From Chitinophaga pinensis (lineage in GTDB: Bacteria > Bacteroidota > Bacteroidia > SXHM01), in contig CAMDBK010000231.1 of the NCBI GenBank assembly GCA_945889235.1, positions 1-5,018 of the forward strand: a stretch of DNA of 5,018 nt, given 5' to 3'. The notes under the pieces are model-generated. The model was not told the DNA's origin and did not search any database. It was given only the letters and a program-made list of their open reading frames with translations. Numbering within the stretch: position 1 is the stretch's first letter; every line of letters begins with the position of its first letter. Below are positions 1 to 5,018 of this stretch, one piece after another. Made by a program: the position numbers and the translations under genes.

Positions 1-144
1 CTTAAAGCAAAACAAGATGCCGAAGCAAAAGCTAAAGCAGAAGCAGAACAAAAGTTAAAAGATGAAGAAATTGCAAAAGCTAAAGAACAAGCAGACCTTA
101 AAGCAAAACAAGATGCTGAAGCGAAAGCAAAATTAGAATTAGAC
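1..144 (+). repeat. Three 48-bp (16-residue) tandem coding repeats in the linker
   Basis: Bases 1-48, 49-96 and 97-144 align as in-frame units of 16 codons. Units 1 and 3 share the peptide LKAKQDAEAKAK, and their first 36 bases differ only at three synonymous third positions. Unit 2 (QKLKDEEIAKAKEQAD) is more diverged but keeps Lys2, Lys4 and the AKAK at 9-12; the 13 bases at 25-37 recur exactly at 73-85. A weaker fourth unit may follow at 145-192. The array touches the window edge, so more copies may lie upstream. The peptide should form a charged helix acting as a spacer. Confidence 0.7.
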
Positions 145-711
145 CCAGCAACAAAAGAGCAACTTGAGATAGAAGAAAAAGCAAAACAGGAAGCTATCGC
201 CAGAAAAAAATCGGATGAAGTAGCAGAACTGGAACGGGAAGTAATGCTGGCAAAAAAAGAAGAATGGCTAAGAAAAATAAGGGAATCACTTGAAAACAAA
301 AAAGATAATGTTGAAGTAAAGAAAGAACCCGAAAAAGCAGAGCCTCAAAAAGTAATAGTAAAAGAACAGGTTCAAACTCAGGAAATAAAAAAAGAAACTC
401 CGGTTGAAATAAAACCCAAAGAAACTGTAGCATCCGAAAAATTGATTTTCAGGGTACAATTTTTCAGTTCACCAACTTCGTTTCCATTATCTTCGTCAAA
501 ATTTTCAGGAATTGATGATATTTTTGAATACGAAGGAAACGGATTACATAAATATGCTTCAGGAAATTTTAATACTATTGAAGCCGCAACCGCTCAACAG
601 GCTAAAGTTCGCAAACATGGTTTTACCGATGCATTTGTAATTGCATTTATGAATGGCGAGCGGATTGACATGGCAAAGGCAAGAGAAATTTTGAACAAAC
701 AGAACGAATGA
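1..711 (+). CDS. Probable N-acetylmuramoyl-L-alanine amidase, C-terminal part (5' end outside window)
   Basis: The frame is open from base 1 to a TGA at 709-711, giving 236 codons without the true start; the internal ATG at 244 is not the start because the same low-complexity protein continues upstream of it. Visible residues 1 to about 145 are a Lys/Ala/Glu/Gln-rich, probably helical linker with a 16-residue repeat at its start. Residues about 148-231 form a SPOR-like domain: FRVQFFSS begins it, followed by GLHKYASGNF and then FTDAFVIAF with NGERI near the end. Bacteroidota amidases of the Amidase_3 (AmiC-like) type carry such a domain, and in that phylum they commonly precede an MCE gene, as here. 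The expected role is periplasmic cleavage of the bond between MurNAc and the stem peptide, with the SPOR-like part targeting the enzyme to peptidoglycan. The catalytic zinc domain is not in the window, so the enzyme name rests on the C-terminal domain and the neighbour. An OmpA-type or other SPOR-domain envelope protein is the main alternative. Confidence 0.62.
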   Translation, partial: LKAKQDAEAKAKAEAEQKLKDEEIAKAKEQADLKAKQDAEAKAKLELDPATKEQLEIEEKAKQEAIARKKSDEVAELEREVMLAKKEEWLRKIRESLENKKDNVEVKKEPEKAEPQKVIVKEQVQTQEIKKETPVEIKPKETVASEKLIFRVQFFSSPTSFPLSSSKFSGIDDIFEYEGNGLHKYASGNFNTIEAATAQQAKVRKHGFTDAFVIAFMNGERIDMAKAREILNKQNE

Positions 712-792
712 AACGAGTATGCATACCAACATAAATAAAAACAACCGCATCTACGAGTTCCATGTGACCAATAAAAATCAAATTATTTACAC
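712..792 (+). other. Intergenic gap between amidase and MCE genes, no clear promoter or terminator
   Basis: This 81-base AT-rich spacer has no hairpin followed by a T-run and no clear TAnnTTTG box of the Bacteroidota type. It contains a perfect 10-base palindrome, GTATGCATAC, at 717-726, just after the amidase stop. That is short enough to be chance. The gap is wider than the others in the cluster, so an internal promoter cannot be excluded. Confidence 0.4.
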
Positions 793-1764
793 ATGAAATA
801 TTCAAAAGAAATAAAAATCGGAGCAGTCATTATAATGACCATAGCCTTTTCTTTCTGGGGATTTAATTTCCTGAAAGGCTTCAACATTTTCAGCAACCAA
901 CGCCATTATTTTGCTGTTTACCCAAAGGTGGAAGGACTAACTGTTTCAAGTCCTGTACTAATTAACGGCTACAAAATCGGGTTTGTTCAAACCATGTATT
1001 TCCACCCTGATAATTCAGGAAAAGTAATTGTAAAAATGCAACTCACCAATACTGATTTTAAAGTACCTGTTAATTCTATTGCCCGTATCATCAGCGCTGA
1101 TTTATTAGGTTCAAAAGCGATTGAACTGGTTTTGAAAGATACTTCCGTTTATGCACAAAGCGGTGACACCTTGTTACATGAAATTAAATCAACACTTAGT
1201 GATGAAATAAACACAGCAGTGGAACCTCTGAAAGCACGGGCAATTTCAATTTTTGCTCAACTGGATTCTGCCATGTCAGACATCCGCATGATTGTAAACA
1301 AAGAAAACAGAGATAATCTTGCACACAGCGTTTCAAGTCTTAAAAAAACTTTGGCGAATCTGGAAAGTGCCACTGGCGGGCTTGACACATTGGTTTCAGA
1401 AGAAAAAGGAAAGCTTGCTCAGATTTTCACCAATCTCGAATCCATTACCGGGAACATAAAAAACAACAACGATAAAATTCAGAATATTCTTACAAATTTC
1501 TCATCATTAAGTGATACTCTGGCAAAATCAAACTTTAAATCAGCAATTGAAAATGCAGATAAAGCGTTGACCGAAGCAGCTGAAGTCTTCAATAAAATCA
1601 ATAGTGGCGAAGGTTCAATAGGTATGCTCGTAAATAACGATAGTCTTTACAACAACCTTAACAATGCTTCTAAAAATCTCGACAATCTGTTCATTGATAT
1701 AAAAGAAAATCCGGGCAGATACGTTACCATTTCTGTTTTCGGAAGAAAGGAAAAAAACAAATAA
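793..1764 (+). CDS. MlaD/MCE family lipid-transport protein
   Basis: This complete 323-residue protein has one N-terminal membrane helix (residues about 8-28), with the remainder predicted to lie in the periplasm. A single MCE domain spans about residues 37-115: VEGLTVSSPVLINGYKIG (46-63) is the family signature and LLGSKAIEL (104-112) is its closing strand. Residues about 130-268 are polar and helix-prone, as in MCE proteins whose C-terminal helices build a tube or needle. The tail carries GEGSIGMLVNND (272-283) and ends NPGRYVTISVFG (306-317), an ending I recall from Bacteroidota MlaD homologues. By family, such proteins form hexameric rings that bind phospholipid and work with an MlaE permease and MlaF ATPase to move lipids between inner and outer membranes. 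Neither partner is in the window, so the direction and substrate are unknown. The ATG at 793 places the membrane helix right at the N terminus, as expected. The next gene starts 29 bases after the stop, suggesting co-transcription. Confidence 0.9.
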   Translation: MKYSKEIKIGAVIIMTIAFSFWGFNFLKGFNIFSNQRHYFAVYPKVEGLTVSSPVLINGYKIGFVQTMYFHPDNSGKVIVKMQLTNTDFKVPVNSIARIISADLLGSKAIELVLKDTSVYAQSGDTLLHEIKSTLSDEINTAVEPLKARAISIFAQLDSAMSDIRMIVNKENRDNLAHSVSSLKKTLANLESATGGLDTLVSEEKGKLAQIFTNLESITGNIKNNNDKIQNILTNFSSLSDTLAKSNFKSAIENADKALTEAAEVFNKINSGEGSIGMLVNNDSLYNNLNNASKNLDNLFIDIKENPGRYVTISVFGRKEKNK

Positions 1765-1793
1765 TATTGTTCAACCCAATCATATAATCCACA

Positions 1794-3101
1794 ATGGGTA
1801 TTTCAAACATAATTTTCTTACTTCTATTTGTTGGCGCCTTCGTTTTATTCGCGCTTAGAATCAAAACCATCATCCGCAACATCAGGCTGGGAAGGGATAT
1901 TAATCTCAACAACAATTTTGCTCAGCGACTGAAGGTAATGTCGCTTGTTGCCATCGGACAGTCAAAAATGGTAGTGCGCCCTGTTGCGGGAATCATGCAC
2001 ATCTTGATTTATGTCGGATTCATTATTATGAATATTGAATTACTTGAAATCATTATTGACGGAATTACTGGAACACACAGAGTCTTTGCCTTTCTCGGAG
2101 GTTTTTACAATTTTGTTATTGCATCGTTTGAATTTCTGGGATTAGGTGTTTTAGTTGCCTGTATTGTATTTCTTATCCGCAGAAATATTATAAAACTAAA
2201 ACGTTTCTGGTCAGCCGAAATGACCTCATGGCCGCGCAGTGATGCAAATCTTATTCTTACTATCGAGATATTCTTGATGACAGCCTTCTTCACCATGAAT
2301 GCAACTGATCAGGTGTTGCAAAGCCGTGGAGTTGAACATTACATTCATGCAGGTGCATTTCCCTTTTCACAATACTATTCAGCACTATTTACTGGACTTA
2401 GCAGCGAAACACTTGTCATGATTGAACGCTCAGTTTGGTGGTTCCACATCTGCGGCATTTTGTTCTTCCTGAATTATGTTCCGTATTCAAAACACTTTCA
2501 CATTCTGCTAGCTTTTCCTAATGTATTTTATTCTAATCTGAATGCAAAAGGTAAATTCAACAATATGGAATCTGTTACCAACGAAGTAAAACTGATGTTT
2601 GATCCGTCTGCCACTCCCCCGCCTGCTGATGCCGCTCCAGTTAAATTCGGAGCGAAAGATGTACAGGATTTAACTTGGAAACAATTGATGGATGCATACT
2701 CTTGCACCGAGTGCGGGCGCTGCACATCCAATTGCCCGGCAAATATTACAGGCAAAAAACTTTCTCCTCGCAAAATAATGATGGATACCCGCTACAGATT
2801 AGAAGAAGTGGGAAAAAACATTGATAAGAACGGAGCAGAATTTAATGACGGAAAATCATTGCTGCATGATTTTATTTCGCCTGAAGAATTGTGGGCTTGT
2901 ACATCCTGCAACGCTTGTGTTGAGGCCTGTCCGGTGAATATTGACCCCTTGAGTATTATCGTTGACCTGCGCAGAAACTTAGTAATGGAAGAATCAAATG
3001 CACCTTCCGCGTTAGCCGGAATGTTTACCAATGTTGAGAATAACGGTGCGCCCTGGCAGTTTGCACAAGCCGACAGATTAAACTGGGCAAACGAAAATTA
3101 A
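1794..3101 (+). CDS. Membrane-bound 4Fe-4S dicluster oxidoreductase subunit (NarI-like anchor + HdrC/GlpC-like ferredoxin domain)
   Basis: This 435-residue protein fuses a membrane anchor to a cytoplasmic ferredoxin domain. Five hydrophobic segments are visible at about residues 4-22, 66-90, 105-128, 151-170 and 213-230, the number found in NarI-type b-cytochrome subunits. Histidines inside or next to helices (His69, His218, and His234/His236 in SKHFH) are candidate heme b ligands. A Pro/Ala-rich linker (271-283) leads to two classic [4Fe-4S] motifs: CTECGRCTSNCP with Cys304, 307, 310 and 314, and CTSCNACVEACP with Cys369, 372, 375 and 379. This layout matches the membrane plus dicluster half of HdrED, DsrMK and GlpC-like systems, which pass electrons between a cytoplasmic donor or acceptor and the quinone pool. 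The CCG-domain half is encoded by the gene starting 23 bases downstream, so the two probably form one complex. The ATG at 1794 gives the first helix right at the N terminus. Heme binding and the redox substrate are inferred; the iron-sulfur motifs are seen directly. Confidence 0.88.
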   Translation: MGISNIIFLLLFVGAFVLFALRIKTIIRNIRLGRDINLNNNFAQRLKVMSLVAIGQSKMVVRPVAGIMHILIYVGFIIMNIELLEIIIDGITGTHRVFAFLGGFYNFVIASFEFLGLGVLVACIVFLIRRNIIKLKRFWSAEMTSWPRSDANLILTIEIFLMTAFFTMNATDQVLQSRGVEHYIHAGAFPFSQYYSALFTGLSSETLVMIERSVWWFHICGILFFLNYVPYSKHFHILLAFPNVFYSNLNAKGKFNNMESVTNEVKLMFDPSATPPPADAAPVKFGAKDVQDLTWKQLMDAYSCTECGRCTSNCPANITGKKLSPRKIMMDTRYRLEEVGKNIDKNGAEFNDGKSLLHDFISPEELWACTSCNACVEACPVNIDPLSIIVDLRRNLVMEESNAPSALAGMFTNVENNGAPWQFAQADRLNWANEN

Positions 3102-3124
3102 TTTAATAAAAAGAAGAACACGAT

Positions 3125-3910
3125 ATGGAAATAAAAGTTCCTACAATGGCTGAATGTATTGCCGATGGCGAAGTTCCTGAAATACTTTTCTGGGTGGGTT
3201 GTGCCGGAAGTTTTGACGACCGCGCAAAGAAAATAACCAAAGCCATTGTAAAAATTCTTAATAAAGCTGGGGTAAAATTTGCAGTTCTCGGCACCGAAGA
3301 ATCATGTACAGGCGACCCTGCAAAACGTGCGGGAAACGAATTTCTTTTCCAGATGCAGGCATTCACCAACATCCAGGTTTTAAATGGTTATGAGGTAAAA
3401 AAAATTGTAACCGGATGTCCACATTGCTTTAACACACTAAAAAATGAATACCCTGATCTAGGCGGAAACTATGAAGTAATCCACCACACCCAGCTTATTC
3501 AGCAACTTATTAATGATGGTAAACTAAAAGTAGAAGGCGGCTCATTCAAAGGCAAAAAAATAACATTCCACGACCCTTGTTACCTTGGCCGTGCCAACAA
3601 CGAATACGAAGCTCCCCGCAGTATTATTGAAAAACTAGACAATGAATTAACCGAAATGAAACGCAGTCGGGCCAACGGACTTTGCTGCGGTGCAGGCGGT
3701 GCTCAGATGTTTAAAGAAGCCGAACACGGTGATAAAGAAGTAAACGTTGAGCGTGCAGAAGAAGCGTTGGCATTAAATCCAAATGTGATTGCAACCGGCT
3801 GCCCGTTCTGCATGACCATGATGACCGATGGAGTAAAACACTTCAACAAAGAAGCAGAAGTAAAAGTGTATGATGTTGCTGAATTAATTGCAAACGCACA
3901 GGATTTATAA
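3125..3910 (+). CDS. CCG-domain (cysteine-rich) iron-sulfur oxidoreductase subunit, HdrB/HdrD C-terminal type
   Basis: This 261-residue soluble protein contains two cysteine-rich CCG domains. The first has WVGCAGSFDDR (Cys26), EESCTGDPAKR (Cys61) and CPHC (Cys98, Cys101). The second has HDPCYLGR (Cys152), LCCGAGG (Cys187, Cys188) and CPFC (Cys226, Cys229). In HdrB these motifs bind non-cubane [4Fe-4S] clusters that carry out disulfide chemistry; related pairs occur in DsrK, GlpC, GlcF and LutA. Here the second domain keeps all five cysteines while the first has Ser60 in place of the first of the paired cysteines. The protein has no ferredoxin motif of its own; that is supplied by the gene just upstream, so the two look like a split HdrD/DsrK. 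The start at 3125 is preferred over the ATG at 3146 because the sequence KVPTMAE before the second Met resembles homologues I recall. One base separates its stop from the next ATG, which suggests translational coupling. The physiological substrate is unknown. Confidence 0.88.
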   Translation: MEIKVPTMAECIADGEVPEILFWVGCAGSFDDRAKKITKAIVKILNKAGVKFAVLGTEESCTGDPAKRAGNEFLFQMQAFTNIQVLNGYEVKKIVTGCPHCFNTLKNEYPDLGGNYEVIHHTQLIQQLINDGKLKVEGGSFKGKKITFHDPCYLGRANNEYEAPRSIIEKLDNELTEMKRSRANGLCCGAGGAQMFKEAEHGDKEVNVERAEEALALNPNVIATGCPFCMTMMTDGVKHFNKEAEVKVYDVAELIANAQDL

Positions 3911-3911
3911 A

Positions 3912-4394
3912 ATGATTACACTTCAACAACTTTCACCAGAATCAAGAATTTGGGTTTACCAAAGCAGCAGAGAATTTACTGCGGATGAGGTTCAGAAAAT
4001 AAATACTCTTGCCACTGAGTTTGTAACAACATGGTCGGCACATGGAGCTGCGCTAAAAGCTGCAGCTGAAATTTTACACAACCGCTTTTTAGTAATTGGC
4101 GTTGACGAACAACAAGCAGCTGCAAGCGGCTGCTCTATAGATAAATCAGTAGCATTGGTTAAAAAGATAGAAACAGATTTTAATACCGACCTTTTAGACC
4201 GTATGCAGATTGCCTACCGCAAAGACGGAGAGATAAAAACCTGCAAACTTCCTCAGATATCAGCGCTGCTTGAAAAAGCAGAAATCACAGAGAACACTAT
4301 TATCTTCAACAACCTTGTCACCACCAAAAAAGATTGGGATAACGATTGGGAAATAGCGTTGAAGGATAGCTGGATACTACAAGGTGTAAATTAA
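3912..4394 (+). CDS. Conserved Bacteroidota protein of unknown function (often labelled 'ABC transporter ATPase')
   Basis: This gene encodes a 160-residue soluble protein with no signal peptide or membrane helix. The ATG at 3912 lies one base after the preceding stop and gives MITLQQLSPESRIWVYQ; an in-frame TTG at 3888 would overlap the previous gene and add eight residues that look like out-of-frame sequence, so ATG is chosen. Probable conserved blocks are RIWVYQSSREF (12-22), WSAHGAALKA (41-50), RFLVIGVDE (58-66), SGCSIDKSV (72-80, with Cys74 and Asp77), LLDR (94-97) and IIFNNLVTT (130-138). I recognise the pattern as a small family widespread in Bacteroidota that is carried in databases as 'ABC transporter ATPase'. 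No Walker A, ABC signature or Walker B motif is present and the protein is too short for an ABC ATPase domain, so that name should not be used functionally. Its tight linkage to the iron-sulfur genes suggests a role with them, for example in assembly or regulation, but nothing in the sequence proves it. Confidence 0.8.
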   Translation: MITLQQLSPESRIWVYQSSREFTADEVQKINTLATEFVTTWSAHGAALKAAAEILHNRFLVIGVDEQQAAASGCSIDKSVALVKKIETDFNTDLLDRMQIAYRKDGEIKTCKLPQISALLEKAEITENTIIFNNLVTTKKDWDNDWEIALKDSWILQGVN

Positions 4395-4396
4395 AT

Positions 4397-4424
4397 TGTA
4401 GAAACACGATGCTCGTGTCTTACA
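4397..4424. repeat. REP-like imperfect palindrome
   Basis: The arms ACACGA (4404-4409) and TCGTGT (4413-4418) are perfect complements around a TGC loop. An outer stem of TGTA (4397-4400) with TACA (4421-4424) extends it past a small internal loop, giving ten paired bases. It starts two bases after the upstream stop codon. No T-run follows directly, so it is a poor Rho-independent terminator. The shape resembles the short GTAGAGAC-type palindromes scattered in Bacteroidota genomes and linked to IS200-like REP transposases. It may still protect the 3' end of the operon mRNA or weaken read-through. Confidence 0.5.
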
Positions 4425-4432
4425 TTCATAAA

Positions 4433-5018
4433 ATGAAAAATATTTTTTTTCTTTTTATCTCTTTTGCTGCTTTCTCTTGCACCGAAAAGAAAGCAGAACA
4501 CAAACAAAACTCAGTTTCTGAAATCCAATACACCGGAGGTAAAACGTACACCGTTAGTTGTAATGCAAACGCTACAAACACCTATGTGCTCTACCTACCC
4601 ACTCAATACGACTCCACAAAATCATACCCAATAATTTATTTCTTCGACCCTCACGGAAAAGGAAATTTACCAATTGAGAAATACAAATCAACAGCAGATA
4701 GCTTAGGAATTATTTTCGTTGGAAGTAATGTCACTAAAAATGGCATGGACTGGAATACAGTCAGCAATGCAGTCAACAAATTGTTTGCTGATACAAAACA
4801 AAAACTAAAAATCAACGAAGAGAAGATATTCACCTGCGGCTTTTCCGGAGGCGGCAGAATTGCTTCTAACCTTGCAGCTCAGAATAATACTATCGCTGCA
4901 GCTATCTCCTGTTCTGCCGGGATTCCCGCTCAACCTACCCAACTAAGAACTGATTTAATTTTTGTTGGCATTGCAGGAAAAGAAGACATGAACCTGACCG
5001 AAATTTATGATGCCGGTG
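4433..5018 (+). CDS. Lipoprotein with alpha/beta-hydrolase (esterase-like) domain, 3' end outside window
   Basis: The frame is open from the ATG at 4433 to the window edge, giving 195 codons of an incomplete gene. The N terminus is a lipoprotein signal: MKN, a hydrophobic stretch rich in Phe, then AFSC with Cys16 as the probable lipidated residue. The -3 Ala is a looser lipobox than the usual Leu. The mature part fits a serine hydrolase of the esterase D / PHB-depolymerase / dienelactone hydrolase kind: YVLYLPTQYD (51-60) is an early strand, FFDPHGKGN (70-78) resembles the oxyanion-hole HG motif, and CGFSGGGRIA (135-144) is a G-x-S-x-G nucleophile elbow with Ser138 as the predicted nucleophile. 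The catalytic acid and histidine would lie further on. The protein should sit in the periplasm or at the cell surface; its substrate is unknown. The palindrome between it and the upstream genes suggests it may be a separate transcription unit, although the gap is only 38 bases. Confidence 0.78.
   Translation, partial: MKNIFFLFISFAAFSCTEKKAEHKQNSVSEIQYTGGKTYTVSCNANATNTYVLYLPTQYDSTKSYPIIYFFDPHGKGNLPIEKYKSTADSLGIIFVGSNVTKNGMDWNTVSNAVNKLFADTKQKLKINEEKIFTCGFSGGGRIASNLAAQNNTIAAAISCSAGIPAQPTQLRTDLIFVGIAGKEDMNLTEIYDAG

Noticed and set aside
194..433. Minus-strand open frame rich in Leu and Phe
   Set aside because: It is the complement of the Lys/Glu-rich amidase linker, so its hydrophobic look comes from AAA and GAA codons read backwards.
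717..726. Perfect palindrome GTATGCATAC after the amidase stop
   Set aside because: Ten bases with no loop or T-run is within chance for an AT-rich spacer; it is not a terminator and matches no operator I know.
2528..3372. Several minus-strand open frames of 79-89 residues opposite the iron-sulfur genes
   Set aside because: All lie within well-supported plus-strand genes with intact motifs and show no recognisable domain of their own.
3888..3911. In-frame TTG start for the 160-residue protein, 24 bases upstream of the ATG
   Set aside because: It overlaps the end of the preceding gene, adds eight residues without family resemblance, and the ATG one base after the stop fits the expected N terminus.
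4392..4398. TAAATTG as a Bacteroidota -7 promoter box (TAnnTTTG)
   Set aside because: It lacks one T of the consensus, overlaps the stop codon of the preceding gene, and no TTTG-type -33 element was found at the right distance.
4404..4450. Hairpin followed by a T-rich stretch read as a Rho-independent terminator
   Set aside because: The T-run at 4443-4450 is about 25 bases beyond the stem and lies inside the signal-peptide codons of the lipoprotein gene.

Overview
The window reads as a stretch of a Bacteroidota (Bacteroidetes) chromosome, moderately AT-rich. Evidence for this is the lack of Shine-Dalgarno motifs, A-rich leaders before the start codons, and a gene order and protein families that I associate with that phylum from memory. 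No database search was possible. All six genes that can be supported lie on the plus strand; I see no credible gene on the minus strand, and no tRNA, rRNA, CRISPR array or insertion sequence.

Layout. Positions 1-711 hold the 3' end of a gene for a probable cell-wall amidase: a Lys/Ala/Glu-rich repetitive linker followed by a SPOR-like C-terminal domain. After an 81-base gap comes a complete MlaD/MCE-type lipid-transport protein (793-1764). Next is a tight set of three genes separated by 29, 23 and 1 bases: a membrane-bound protein with two [4Fe-4S] motifs (1794-3101), a soluble protein with two cysteine-rich CCG-type domains (3125-3910), and a small protein of unknown function from a family often labelled 'ABC transporter ATPase' although it has no P-loop (3912-4394). 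A short REP-like palindrome (4397-4424) follows, and then the 5' part of a lipoprotein with an alpha/beta-hydrolase (esterase) fold (4433 to the window end).

How the genes may work together. The amidase and MCE proteins act at the cell envelope: peptidoglycan cleavage, and lipid movement between the inner and outer membranes. The two iron-sulfur proteins together look like a split version of HdrD/DsrK/GlpC-type enzymes, in which a b-type-cytochrome-like membrane anchor, a dicluster ferredoxin domain and two CCG domains make a quinone-linked thiol/disulfide or dehydrogenase electron-transfer unit. No catalytic dehydrogenase partner is encoded here, so the substrate is unknown. The co-location of an envelope lipid carrier with this redox module and an uncharacterised small protein is the most interesting aspect of the window. 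The link is inferred from position only.
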